Below, in pieces: positions 1 to 6,221 of a stretch of 36,260 nt of DNA (position 1 is the first letter of the stretch; every line of letters starts with the position of its first letter). The stretch spans positions 1-36,260 of IMG/VR virus record IMGVR_UViG_3300020119_000045, one strand, 5' to 3'. The notes beneath the pieces were generated by a model. It saw only the letters and a list, made by a program, of their open reading frames with translations. It was not told the origin of the DNA and did no database searches. This DNA comes from a virus. The position numbers were made by a program, and so were the translations under genes.

Positions 1-284
1 CCCTGATTGCAGTGCATGAACCCAGAGTCAGGGTCGATGTTGGCACGAATGGCGGTGATGCCCGACGTGACATATGTCGAGCCATCGAAGTCCGATACGT
101 CACCGGAGCAATCGCCGTAAGGCAGCTTCGGACGCACCGGGCTTGCGGGCGTCACCGCTACGGCGGGCGCAACATGCGTCGCCGTGTAGGCCGCCACCGG
201 ACTCGTTCCCATGACGCTGAACGCCAGCGTGGCGGCGACGAAGAACGCGGCCCCAAGCCGAGCGCGAAGATGGTTCAATTTCAA
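1..284 (-). CDS. Partial secreted protein with signal peptide (C-terminus beyond window)
   Basis: This reading frame runs off the left edge, so only about 94 N-terminal residues are visible. It begins with a basic stretch (MKLNHLRAR), then a hydrophobic core (GAAFFVAATLAFSVMG) and a plausible signal peptidase site after PVAA, so the product is probably exported. The mature part contains at least two cysteines (YGDCSG, FMHCNQ). The start is TTG at 284-282, whose TGA overlaps the stop of the gene upstream; a second TTG at 278-276 has better spacing from the GGGA upstream. The ATTTCAAT motif lies across these starts. I do not recognise the family. The opposite-strand frame here is Arg-rich and looks like a shadow. 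A virion-surface or superinfection-exclusion role is possible but unsupported. Confidence 0.6.
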   Translation of the reverse strand, partial: MKLNHLRARLGAAFFVAATLAFSVMGTSPVAAYTATHVAPAVAVTPASPVRPKLPYGDCSGDVSDFDGSTYVTSGITAIRANIDPDSGFMHCNQ

Positions 285-568
285 TTCCCTTTCCGACGAA
301 CCCGCGTCTTGCGGGCCTGTCGAGTGATGGCCTTTGCCATGTCTGGCGCGGCCGAGCGAATGTCCTCGGGATGCGCCCGAGTCACGCGCGGAGGCTCGGA
401 TGCCCTCCGCTCCGACCACACCCGGAGGGCGGTGGTCATGGCTACGAACCCCGGATCGACAGGGCGGCGGCGGTGCGCCTCCATCTGGGCCTCGGTCATG
501 TGCTCATGCGGCCGCCCCGAGAACGGGGCGAATGGGTCGCACTGCGGGCCGTTGGCTACGGTGGTCAT
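281..568 (-). CDS. Hypothetical protein, 95 aa
   Basis: This is a short, basic, soluble-looking protein of 95 residues with no transmembrane segment and a strongly basic C-terminus (RQARKTRVRRKGN) that could touch nucleic acid. Residues about 20-35 (PHEHMTEAQMEAHRRR) are predicted helical by eye. The ATG at 568 overlaps the stop of the 27-aa membrane protein upstream (ATGA), and its own TGA overlaps the TTG of the secreted protein downstream (TTGA), so it is translated as part of a tightly coupled run. I do not recognise a family. Its length, codon bias and coupling support a real gene; function is unknown. Confidence 0.65.
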   Translation of the reverse strand: MTTVANGPQCDPFAPFSGRPHEHMTEAQMEAHRRRPVDPGFVAMTTALRVWSERRASEPPRVTRAHPEDIRSAAPDMAKAITRQARKTRVRRKGN

Positions 569-648
569 CGGGGCATGAGGATGATGATGGCCACGATGAC
601 CACCAGTAGGACCAGCGAAATGTCGGTCCAGTCGAACTTCTGCGGCAT
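565..648 (-). CDS. Single-pass membrane microprotein, 27 aa
   Basis: Translation from ATG 648-646 gives 27 residues: a short polar head (MPQKFDWTD) followed by one strongly hydrophobic helix (ISLVLLVVIVAIIILM) and a PR tail. The TGA stop overlaps the ATG of the next gene (ATGA) and the start follows the stop of the previous gene after three bases, so it sits exactly in the coupled gene run. The sequence shows an N-out or N-in single-span peptide. Phage peptides of this type include holin-like, antiholin and host membrane-modulating proteins; which applies here cannot be told. The sense motif ATGACAAT spans the upstream stop and reaches the start. Confidence 0.6.
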   Translation of the reverse strand: MPQKFDWTDISLVLLVVIVAIIILMPR

Positions 649-650
649 TG

Positions 651-944
651 TCATTCCTCGGTGATGTCGATGACGGGTCGGGAGACGCCCGACGACGTGA
701 GAATGGCGGCGGCCAGCATGACCGCGCGGTCGTTGGCGGCGATGACCCGGCGCAGACTCAGGCTGGTCTGCACGAGGTCGAGGTACTTCTGCCCGCCATC
801 AGGGAGGGCGGCCACCTCGGCCTGCATCTGGTCCATCTTCGCCATGACCTCGCGCATGACTGGCGGCGTCACCTCATCGCGGAGAAGGGAGAAGGCGGCC
901 ACTGCGTCGGCCGCCTTCTCCTGTGCGCTGCGCTGATTTGCCAT
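651..944 (-). CDS. Hypothetical helical protein, 97 aa, probably leaderless
   Basis: The protein is 97 residues from ATG 944-942 (MANQRSAQEK...). It looks mostly alpha-helical, with heptad-like Ala/Leu/Met spacing (residues about 10-75) and an acidic tail ending DITEE. A GTG nine bases upstream would add three residues, but a good -10 box overlaps that GTG, and the predicted start site falls on or next to the ATG at 944, so I prefer the leaderless ATG start. It is the first gene of a short leftward unit with the 27-aa membrane protein, the 95-aa protein and the secreted protein. No family recognised. Confidence 0.65.
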   Translation of the reverse strand: MANQRSAQEKAADAVAAFSLLRDEVTPPVMREVMAKMDQMQAEVAALPDGGQKYLDLVQTSLSLRRVIAANDRAVMLAAAILTSSGVSRPVIDITEE

Positions 945-951
945 GACCTTC

Positions 952-979
952 ACTGTACCACTTCCTACAACAGAGTCAA
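952..979 (-). promoter_or_regulatory. Sigma70-like promoter, leaderless start of the 651-944 gene
   Basis: On the minus strand TTGACT (979-974) and TACAGT (957-952) are separated by 16 bases. The ATG at 944 lies seven bases past the -10 box, where the transcript should begin, so the mRNA would have almost no leader. No Shine-Dalgarno sequence is needed or seen. Confidence 0.5.
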
Positions 980-1013
980 GACCCTGCTGCGATGTCGTAG
1001 TGTGTATTGAAAT

Positions 1014-1286
1014 TCAGCTATCCCGTCGATGCAGCGGGTAGAGCGGGCCGTCGAATTCGCGATTGACGCGGAGAGCAATCGAGACCGCTTCCGCAAGTTG
1101 GGCCAGTAGCTCGACGCCCTTGTCGGTGTCGATGGAGACAATGTCCATCTTGCCGGTCTTCAGGCCGCGGTCGATGGCGACCTCGATGTGTGACTGAGCA
1201 CCGTCCTCGCGGGTCGGCTGGCCCATGGTTGCGGCACTAGACCGACGAGCCGGGTGGACCGGCCGGATATTGACGATGCGGTTCAT
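1014..1286 (-). CDS. Hypothetical protein, 90 aa
   Basis: I start this gene at ATG 1286-1284 (MNRIVNIRPV), because a GGAG lies at good distance upstream and the ATG overlaps the stop of the preceding gene as ATGA. A longer frame exists but its added residues are Arg/Ser-rich and unlikely. The 90-residue protein has a basic N-terminus (PVHPARRSS) and a middle part with alternating beta and helix (HIEVAIDRG, MDIVSIDTDKGVELLAQLAEAVSIALRV). It is the last gene of the seven-gene leftward run that begins at 2792. No family recognised. An ATTGAAAT motif begins just beyond its stop codon. Confidence 0.6.
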   Translation of the reverse strand: MNRIVNIRPVHPARRSSAATMGQPTREDGAQSHIEVAIDRGLKTGKMDIVSIDTDKGVELLAQLAEAVSIALRVNREFDGPLYPLHRRDS

Positions 1287-1600
1287 GCTGCTGCTCCTTC
1301 TGCCCCGACCCACGAGGCGACTGCTGCCACCCGCAACGCGGACGGCGTGAACGGCTGGTTCCACGAGCGGCGGAGCATCGCAGTGACGACCTCGCCCTCG
1401 CGGATGATGACGACCACCGAGTCCCCGTTGGACTCATGGCGTTGGTCGCCGTGCCACATTGTCATTCGGCACACTTCGAGAGCGCAGCTCCCGGCGGGCG
1501 CCTCCATCTGGCGTAGTTGCGAGACGATCACGCTCGCGGGGACCGGCATCTTGCCAGTGAGCGCCACGAGCGTTACCTCGGCGTGTCGCGTGACCTTCAT
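1283..1600 (-). CDS. Hypothetical protein, 105 aa
   Basis: From ATG 1600-1598 (MKVTRHAEVT) the product has 105 residues. The sequence alternates short beta strands (VTLVALTG, SVVVIIREGEVVTAML) with polar turns and contains two cysteines (GSCALEVCRM) that are not arranged as a zinc finger. Upstream in-frame starts would intrude on the membrane microprotein gene, whose TGA overlaps this ATG (ATGA). Its own stop overlaps the ATG of the next gene in the same way. Family not recognised; a small beta-rich phage accessory protein is all the sequence supports. The motif ATTGTCAT at 1458-1465 lies inside the gene. Confidence 0.6.
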   Translation of the reverse strand: MKVTRHAEVTLVALTGKMPVPASVIVSQLRQMEAPAGSCALEVCRMTMWHGDQRHESNGDSVVVIIREGEVVTAMLRRSWNQPFTPSALRVAAVASWVGAEGAAA

Positions 1601-1710
1601 GGCTTCCACGCTCCGAACAGGTAGAGCAGGTACGCGACCCACGCTACCACAGCGATCACGACGGTGAACACCGTCACGATGGCCTCCGGCAGCGGCTCCA
1701 ACGGCTTCAT
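1597..1710 (-). CDS. Single-pass membrane microprotein, 37 aa
   Basis: ATG 1710-1708 opens a 37-codon frame: a polar N-terminus (MKPLEPLPEA), one long hydrophobic helix (IVTVFTVVIAVVAWVAYLLYLF) with aromatic belt residues, and a short GAWKP tail. Both ends are locked to neighbours by ATGA overlaps, with the zinc-ribbon gene upstream and the 105-aa gene downstream, which argues strongly for translation. It would sit in the inner membrane as a single-span protein. It is too short for an ordinary holin. It could modulate a host membrane complex, but nothing in the sequence says which. Confidence 0.65.
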   Translation of the reverse strand: MKPLEPLPEAIVTVFTVVIAVVAWVAYLLYLFGAWKP

Positions 1711-1979
1711 ATCGTCATCGTCCTCCATCCATCTTCCACCGGCTTGACGTACATCTTGCACTGGCGGCAGTAGTACGTCCCATCAGCCTTAGATACGACG
1801 AGGCGGTGTTGGCACTGGGCCGCATGGGCCGGAAACAGTTGCCACGGCGCGTACCCATCCTTGTAGGAGCGCTTGCTCACAGGATCGTACGCGCGTCCTC
1901 GCGCGACATACCGCACGTCGGTCACGCTGTCAAGCCCCAGCAGTTCGACCGCGGCGAGGAGGTCTTCGGGGTTCGGCAT
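1707..1979 (-). CDS. Small zinc-ribbon protein, 90 aa
   Basis: Start ATG 1979-1977 (MPNPEDLLAA) lies inside an ATTGCAAT motif (TTGCAATG) and five bases after the stop of the SWIM protein gene. The 90-residue product has an N-terminal helical half (DLLAAVELLGLDSVTDVRYV) and a C-terminal zinc-binding half with C-Q-H (AAQCQHRL) followed by CxxC (YYCRQCKMY), an arrangement like a zinc ribbon. Such small ribbons bind nucleic acid or partner proteins; the target is unknown. It is the third distinct zinc-binding design in this operon. Its TGA overlaps the start of the membrane microprotein. Confidence 0.7.
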   Translation of the reverse strand: MPNPEDLLAAVELLGLDSVTDVRYVARGRAYDPVSKRSYKDGYAPWQLFPAHAAQCQHRLVVSKADGTYYCRQCKMYVKPVEDGWRTMTI

Positions 1980-1985
1980 TGCAAT
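1978..1985. repeat. ATTGCAAT motif at a gene junction
   Basis: A perfect copy of the dispersed palindrome fills the gap between the SWIM gene stop and the zinc-ribbon gene start; on the minus strand it reads TGATTGCAATG, so stop, motif and start codon interlock. Confidence 0.85.
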
Positions 1986-2425
1986 CAGACGCCCAGCTCG
2001 GACTTCACCATCGGTGCGGCGGCGGCACGTTCGGCGTCCTGCTTGACCCACAGGCCGCGGGCCACCTTGACGTGGCGGCAGTCCTGCCCCCGGGCGAGTT
2101 GCCGCACCCAGCCGAGGCAGGTGCAGTGGTAGTAGCGGCCACCGTTGCGGGTGTCCGGCCGTTCCTCGACGTGGTATTGCCGCGTGCCGTCCGACGACAT
2201 GACCTCCATCATGCGGTAGGCATCGGTCCAGTCGGACTGCGGCTTCGGGTCAAGCAGCGCGGGCTTCGGCCCGTTGCAGCCCATCAGTTCCCACGCCGCG
2301 ATGCGGTCTTCGAGCGACGGCTCAATTGTCATTGCCATCGCACGCCAGCTGCGGGCGTCGCGGGCCTCCCGATCAAGGCGCTCCAGCAGTGCCATCCGCT
2401 GGGCTTCCAATTCGTCGGGACTCAT
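1985..2425 (-). CDS. SWIM-type zinc finger protein, 146 aa
   Basis: The 146-residue protein has an N-terminal helix rich in Glu, Leu and Arg (SPDELEAQRMALLERLDREARDAR in two blocks) and, at about residues 97-120, the pattern C-x-C, about 13 residues, C-x-H (HCTCLGWV...DCRHVKVA), which is the signature of the SWIM zinc finger. SWIM domains occur in nuclease/ATPase complexes and bind DNA or proteins. Upstream of it the chain RQYHVEERPDTRNGGRYY supplies the beta strands normally preceding a SWIM core. The ATG overlaps the upstream stop (ATGA). A role in recombination or host takeover is inference. The sense motif ATGACAAT lies at 2325-2332. Confidence 0.75.
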   Translation of the reverse strand: MSPDELEAQRMALLERLDREARDARSWRAMAMTIEPSLEDRIAAWELMGCNGPKPALLDPKPQSDWTDAYRMMEVMSSDGTRQYHVEERPDTRNGGRYYHCTCLGWVRQLARGQDCRHVKVARGLWVKQDAERAAAAPMVKSELGV

Positions 2426-2586
2426 TCTGCCGCACCCTCGTCATCGTCATCGTCAATCAATGCGAGCACCGCGTCGGCATCGGCGTCGATTTGCGGGCAT
2501 CGCTCGATGCCGTGGCCCATGGCCCCGCAGTATTCGCAGGGACCATCGTACGTCGGCTGGTTGGCCGCAATCACGTCCTCGTTCAT
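2422..2586 (-). CDS. CCHC zinc-knuckle protein, 54 aa
   Basis: From ATG 2586-2584 (MNEDVIAANQ) this 54-residue protein carries a perfect C-x2-C-x4-H-x4-C zinc knuckle (CEYCGAMGHGIERC), the fold known from retroviral nucleocapsid proteins and RNA or ssDNA binding factors. It ends in a long acidic run (five consecutive Asp, then EGAAE), unusual for a nucleic-acid binder and suggestive of DNA mimicry or protein contact. A longer frame upstream exists, but this ATG overlaps the previous stop (ATGA) like all its neighbours. Binding to single-stranded nucleic acid is the family expectation; the phage role is unknown. Confidence 0.7.
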   Translation of the reverse strand: MNEDVIAANQPTYDGPCEYCGAMGHGIERCPQIDADADAVLALIDDDDDEGAAE

Positions 2587-2792
2587 CGTCGCACCGTCTC
2601 GGCCCACTGTCGGCGGAGCCACGGGTCGGTGATCGCGGCCGGGATGGGCCGCCCGGGCCGCGGGGCCAGCGGGCCGCGCTCCGGGTCATGCACCGCACAG
2701 TAGGAATGCCGGTTGCCCGGCTCTCCGCGCTCGACCGTGGCGGGCTGGTCGCACATGCTGCACCAGACCTCGCCCATACGCTGATCGTCCAT
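2583..2792 (-). CDS. Small treble-clef-like zinc protein, 69 aa, first gene of leftward operon
   Basis: The product has 69 residues with four metal ligands in the pattern CxxC (VWCSMCDQ) and, about 18 residues on, C-x2-H (YCAVHDPE), then a Pro/Arg-rich linker and a C-terminal helix (LRRQWAETVRR). The spacing resembles small treble-clef or zinc-ribbon folds. ATG 2792-2790 is preceded by GGGAG at about seven bases, the only clear ribosome binding site in the run, and by a sigma70-type promoter at 2875-2847. It therefore leads a seven-gene transcript down to 1014. Function unknown. Confidence 0.7.
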   Translation of the reverse strand: MDDQRMGEVWCSMCDQPATVERGEPGNRHSYCAVHDPERGPLAPRPGRPIPAAITDPWLRRQWAETVRR

Positions 2793-2803
2793 TTGCAGAC
2801 TCC

Positions 2804-2950
2804 CTATCGGCCGGGCCTACCCAAGATGCCCGAGCGCCTATGCGCGACTCTACTCCACAATTTGCTACATGTCAACCCCCTAACAGCGACGACCTCGCGC
2901 GGACGAGCCAGCGACCCCAGAGCGTCCGCCATGTCGAGGGCATATTGCAA
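2804..2950 (-). CDS. Doubtful small frame, 48 codons, overlapping the promoter
   Basis: A frame opened by TTG 2950-2948 (inside an ATTGCAAT motif, with AGGAG about 12 bases upstream) reads MQYALDMADALGSLARPREVV, which looks coding in composition. The second half (SKLWSRVAHRRSGI) does not, and it crosses the promoter of the next operon. Extending it upstream meets an ATG followed at once by TGA. It may be the remnant of a gene, or chance. Confidence 0.2.
   Translation of the reverse strand: MQYALDMADALGSLARPREVVAVRGLTCSKLWSRVAHRRSGILGRPGR
2847..2875 (-). promoter_or_regulatory. Sigma70-like promoter of the zinc-finger operon
   Basis: TTGACA (2875-2870) and TAGAGT (2852-2847) are separated by 17 bases on the minus strand, the best -35/-10 pair in the window. 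The leader to ATG 2792 is about 50 bases. The spacer ends in ATTGTGGAG; the same nine bases recur in the promoter/operator at 10871-10879. Confidence 0.65.
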
Positions 2951-3017
2951 TTGGCCGCCGGGCTCCTGCTCCAGCTCTTCAGCTCACATTGCAATTGCCG
3001 ACGTGCCCAAGACATGG
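2876..3017. other. Intergenic stretch with two ATTGCAAT copies
   Basis: No convincing gene is seen between the VWA gene terminator and the promoter at 2875. It holds two perfect copies of the palindrome, at 2944-2951 and 2988-2995, 44 bases apart (about four helical turns). Both read CAATTGCAAT on the minus strand. Confidence 0.6.
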
Positions 3018-3052
3018 AACCGCCCCGGGGCCGGGTTGGCCTCGGGGCGGTT
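3018..3052 (-). terminator. Strong GC hairpin after the MoxR-VWA operon
   Basis: Arms 3018-3032 and 3038-3052 pair over 15 bases with one mismatch around a 5-base loop (GGGTT). It lies just beyond the stop of the minus-strand VWA gene. No T-run follows, so it may act with a factor or as an mRNA end stabiliser. Confidence 0.6.
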
Positions 3053-3090
3053 GGCTAGGTTCGGTCGGACGGCCCGTGGCCGCCGCGGTG

Positions 3091-4347
3091 TCAGCGGGCG
3101 CCCACCGCTACCACGGTCATCCATGATGGGATGCGGGCGAGGTATCGGCCCGCGTTCGGGTTGGCCCCGACGATGACCGCCACGCCGTCAGGCTCGACCC
3201 ATGGCCATGGCGTCTCACAGTCTGTGATGACCACGACCGTCCGAGCGCCGTCAGCGATGGCCCGGGCGATCCCGGCGCTCATATCGGTCCCGCCGCTGCC
3301 GCGGATGGTGTCCGGCAGGTGCCGCCCGATCAGGGTCGCCGCGTGGTTGCAAGCGTAGAATGTCGCGTTGGCCGCCCGGGCTAGGAACGTGCCAGCCGCC
3401 CGGGCCATCTCTAGGTCGAAATCGCTAATGCTGCCGGAGGTGTCAATCACCACGGCAACGTCCGGGCGCTCACCAGTCCACCGCGGGAGCACGGCCCCAC
3501 CCATATCGCGATAGTCGCGACGACCGGGCCATACCCAGCGGGTGGGCGCGGTGTGTGGCGCAACGCTCCGGCCGACGACCGACGCCAGCGCGGTGTACCA
3601 GCCCGCCCGGTCGATTTGCAATTCCGTCTCGGCCCACTCGCGCAGGTCATCCGAGACGCCAGTACCACGACCGGACCCGAGAACCGCCCGCGCGGCTTCG
3701 GCCCGGGTCGATGCACCATCGTCGGCGCCCTTGCCAGCGCCGGGATTGGCCGCGTCGCCAGCCTCGTGCGGTTGCGTCGGCCCACCGGCCGCACTGCCGC
3801 ACTGCGCGGTGCCAGCGCCGGGCTTGCCACCGCCGCCACCGCCTGATCCGTCACCCTCGCCCGATCCGCTGCCGTCACCCTCGGGCTTCGGCGCTTCGTT
3901 CGGCGCGGTGGCGGCGTAGTAGACCTCGGCCGTTCGACCGCGCGGCATCCCGATGGACTCGGGATAGACCGCACCGTCCGGCAGGTTGGCCAGCCGTTGA
4001 TTGATTTCGGCATCGCCCGCGATGTTGAACCGGCCCGGGTCGCGATCCTCGCACCGGTCGAAATGCCGCCGCAAGAGGTGTTCGACCTCGTGAACGAGCA
4101 CCGCTCCGGCCTGCTCGGCAGTCAACCCGGCAAGGAACGTCGGATTGTAATGCGTCACCCAGTCCTTGGACGTGGCCATGGTCGGTACGTTCGGGTCGGC
4201 CGTGATCCGCAATCCAGCGATGGCACTGCGGTAGTAGGGATGGCCGCGGAACGCCTCTTCCATCGCGGCCGACATGGCCGGGTCGGGATGGCGCACCACG
4301 TTGCCGTAGGTGTCCATGTAGGGATAACTGCGGTCGGTCGGTGCCAT
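3091..4347 (-). CDS. VWA-domain protein with N-terminal HExxH metallopeptidase-like domain
   Basis: The 418-residue protein belongs by layout to the DUF2201 class: a zincin-like N-terminal part with HEVEH at residues 86-90 and a downstream GDAEIN (about 111-116) that supplies the usual third ligand; a long Gly/Ser/Pro linker (about 155-215); and a C-terminal von Willebrand A-like domain with a complete MIDAS (DTSGS near 301, GGTD near 351, TDC near 374). Such proteins are partners of MoxR AAA+ ATPases, here encoded immediately upstream with a one-base TGATG overlap. Metal-dependent protein binding or cleavage is the family expectation. Whether the peptidase centre is active is unknown. The substrate is not visible. 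Confidence 0.85.
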   Translation of the reverse strand: MAPTDRSYPYMDTYGNVVRHPDPAMSAAMEEAFRGHPYYRSAIAGLRITADPNVPTMATSKDWVTHYNPTFLAGLTAEQAGAVLVHEVEHLLRRHFDRCEDRDPGRFNIAGDAEINQRLANLPDGAVYPESIGMPRGRTAEVYYAATAPNEAPKPEGDGSGSGEGDGSGGGGGGKPGAGTAQCGSAAGGPTQPHEAGDAANPGAGKGADDGASTRAEAARAVLGSGRGTGVSDDLREWAETELQIDRAGWYTALASVVGRSVAPHTAPTRWVWPGRRDYRDMGGAVLPRWTGERPDVAVVIDTSGSISDFDLEMARAAGTFLARAANATFYACNHAATLIGRHLPDTIRGSGGTDMSAGIARAIADGARTVVVITDCETPWPWVEPDGVAVIVGANPNAGRYLARIPSWMTVVAVGAR

Positions 4348-5438
4348 CAGCGGGCCGCCGTTCGGACGCCGATACCGGCATCGGCCAGTGCCTTGCGCAA
4401 CGGTGCAATGCCTTGAATGTGGCCGCGCTCGGCCAACCGGGTGGCCGCGTTCGCGACCAGTGCCGCGTCAACGGCCACCGCCCCGATCAGGAGAGCAATC
4501 GTCCGATCCCGGGTGGCCTCGGTGGCCGCCTCGACCAGTGCGGAGAGCGCCGTAGACATGGCATCGGGTCGGTCGGGGATGGCCGCCGTACCGTCCAGCA
4601 TCGCCTCGACGGTCGGCATATCCCGCTCCCGCGCCCACCGGGCGAACGACTCCGCCACGTTGGCCCCGACAGTCAGGGCGAGCACGGCCGGGTTGCCGCC
4701 CGCGGCATCCATCAGCGCGGCACCGTTCGACCATGACCGCGGAGACGGCCAAGCGGCGGATCGTGCTCGGGTGTCTCGCGGCACGCTGAGCAGGTCCTCC
4801 GGCACCGCCTCGATGTAGCCAGCGATCAATTTCAATGCTGGGGAGGACTGGCTCTTGGCCCATGCCAACCACTCGGCCGTAGGTGCGGGCCATTCGATAT
4901 GCGCCCATCGGTTGGCCATGGCCGGATCAAGCGCCCATCCGCCCACCGCGAGGTCCGGCGGGTTGGCCGCCGCGACGATGCGAGTCTCGGCCGGGAGAGT
5001 CCAGCCATCCGCGCGGCGTGACTGGACGACAGACAGCAGGGTCGCGACGACCGCGGGCGGCAGTGTCGTGACCTCATCCACGAATAGCCATGTCTGCTCC
5101 CCGCGGTCGTGCGCTTCATTGATCCGCCGCGCCCATCCCGGGATCGTCGGTTCGGTGCGCTTGCGATCCTCCGATGGCATCGGAATGCCGAGGATGGTCG
5201 TCGGGTCCTGCGCTGAAGCAATGAGCACTTCAAGCGTTGCGCCAGCCTCGGCCGCCATCGCCTCGATGATCGCGGTCTTGGCCGTGCCGGGCGCACCCAT
5301 CAAGAGCGCCGAGCGGTTGGCCGCCAGTGCCACCCGGAGGAGGTCGGTTGCGCTCATGGTCTGGTCATTCATTGCAATTGATCCTCCGCCCGTCGCCGGG
5401 CCGTATCCGTTGGGGTTGGCATTCAGGGCGGTGGTCAT
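4347..5438 (-). CDS. MoxR-family AAA+ ATPase
   Basis: The product (363 aa) shows Walker A GAPGTAKT at 48-55, Walker B LFVDE at 118-122, sensor-1 Asn in AAANPP near 159 and an NRW arginine-finger-type motif near 176-178, in the compact MoxR order. MoxR ATPases act as chaperones that insert or remodel metal- or VWA-containing partners, and the VWA gene follows directly. I start at ATG 5438-5436 because it overlaps the stop of the zinc-finger gene (ATGA). An internal ATG at 5372-5370, inside a perfect ATTGCAAT motif, is an alternative giving 341 residues. Function in the phage cycle is unknown. Confidence 0.85.
   Translation of the reverse strand: MTTALNANPNGYGPATGGGSIAMNDQTMSATDLLRVALAANRSALLMGAPGTAKTAIIEAMAAEAGATLEVLIASAQDPTTILGIPMPSEDRKRTEPTIPGWARRINEAHDRGEQTWLFVDEVTTLPPAVVATLLSVVQSRRADGWTLPAETRIVAAANPPDLAVGGWALDPAMANRWAHIEWPAPTAEWLAWAKSQSSPALKLIAGYIEAVPEDLLSVPRDTRARSAAWPSPRSWSNGAALMDAAGGNPAVLALTVGANVAESFARWARERDMPTVEAMLDGTAAIPDRPDAMSTALSALVEAATEATRDRTIALLIGAVAVDAALVANAATRLAERGHIQGIAPLRKALADAGIGVRTAAR
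5371..5378. repeat. ATTGCAAT motif at an internal ATG of the MoxR gene
   Basis: The minus strand reads CAATTGCAATG, so the motif ends in the ATG of MNDQTMSATD, an alternative start of the ATPase. Confidence 0.8.
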
Positions 5439-5824
5439 GCCGCCACTGCCGCCCGGCTGTACTTGCGCCGTGCCGCCGGAGCGAACGTGCCGCCATCGGC
5501 GCAGACCGGCAGACCGCTTCGGGCGATCCATCGGGCCGTGGTCCGAATGACCATGCCGCAGGTCGGGCAAGCCAATTTGACCTGCCGGTCGGGCTGGGAG
5601 TGCTCGGGATGACTGGCACCGTGGCGGCATCCCGGGATGCCACACATGTGGGCCGTGCTCGGCAGCGAAGCCGCCGCCGTAGTGCTCGGCACGTTCGCCG
5701 GGAGTGCATCGGTCATGTCGTCGGCCACGTCGGCCGCGGTCATCACCTCGGCATCCATTGCAATGGCGCCCATCTCCGCCGCCGCTACCAAATCGGCCAC
5801 CGTGGCCCGCTTGTGCTGTGGCAT
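5435..5824 (-). CDS. Zinc-finger protein heading the MoxR-VWA operon, 129 aa
   Basis: The 129-residue protein begins MPQHKRATVADL with a strong GGAGG seven bases before ATG 5824-5822. Its first half is helical and acidic. The second half contains two sets of metal ligands: C-x4-C with nearby histidines (HMCGIPGCRHGASHPEH) and CxxC with a later Cys (ACPTCGMVIR...LPVCADG), consistent with a two-zinc finger. It is the first gene after the leftward promoter at 5915 and overlaps the ATPase start (ATGA). It could be an adaptor that brings targets to the ATPase; this is inference from context. One perfect ATTGCAAT lies at 5755-5762. Confidence 0.75.
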   Translation of the reverse strand: MPQHKRATVADLVAAAEMGAIAMDAEVMTAADVADDMTDALPANVPSTTAAASLPSTAHMCGIPGCRHGASHPEHSQPDRQVKLACPTCGMVIRTTARWIARSGLPVCADGGTFAPAARRKYSRAAVAA

Positions 5825-5887
5825 CTCGCCACCTCCGAATGTCGGCCATCCTGCCGGGTTGCTCCCGGTGGCGCATGGCCTACGGCC

Positions 5888-5915
5888 ATGGTACCGCGGT
5901 GTAGTCGAATGTCAA
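5888..5915 (-). promoter_or_regulatory. Leftward promoter of the zinc finger-MoxR-VWA operon
   Basis: TTGACA (5915-5910) and TACCAT (5893-5888) are 16 bases apart on the minus strand; a CAATTG overlaps the -35 box. The leader to ATG 5824 is about 55-60 bases and carries the GGAGG site. Confidence 0.55.
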
Positions 5916-6068
5916 TTGCTGTCGTGCGATTGGGCTGTGTCCGACCGCATTCCAGCACGGCCGCAGGGCGCTCGGATCGGCCCGCGCGGCGGGTTGCGTC
6001 GATTGGCCCGCGGGCGGCAGGGTGGCGGGTCTTTCGGGTCGCGAGGCGTGCGGGCGGACAGTCCCCAC

Positions 6069-6118
6069 CCCATTTCGCCCCAAAAGGCCCGAAAAGGACC
6101 CATTTCGGCCCAAAAAGT
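6069..6118. repeat. Two direct repeats 30 bases apart
   Basis: CCCATTTCGSCCCMAAAAG occurs starting at 6069 and at 6099, exactly 30 bases apart (CATTTCG at 6071 and 6101). The A-rich ends fall on the same helical face, as in iterons. Confidence 0.7.
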
Positions 6119-6221
6119 GACGGGTATGACGGGTCTGACCCTTTTCCAGACAAAGTTCGAGCTGAAATTCTCTATGCGAGAAAAAGGTTGGAAAAGGGGT
6201 CAAACGTGTCATACCCGTCAC
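6117..6221. repeat. Long inverted repeat, about 31-bp arms, 42-base loop
   Basis: The left arm 6117-6147 starts GTGACGGGTATGAC and ends GACCCTTTTCC; the right arm 6190-6221 is its near-exact reverse complement, with a few mismatches in the middle. The loop 6148-6189 is relatively A/T-rich. The outer 14 bases recur at 6321-6334. Confidence 0.8.

Noticed and set aside
12-578. 188-codon plus-strand frame at the left edge
   Set aside because: Arg-rich, crosses three coupled minus-strand genes with a signal peptide and a membrane helix, so it is a shadow.
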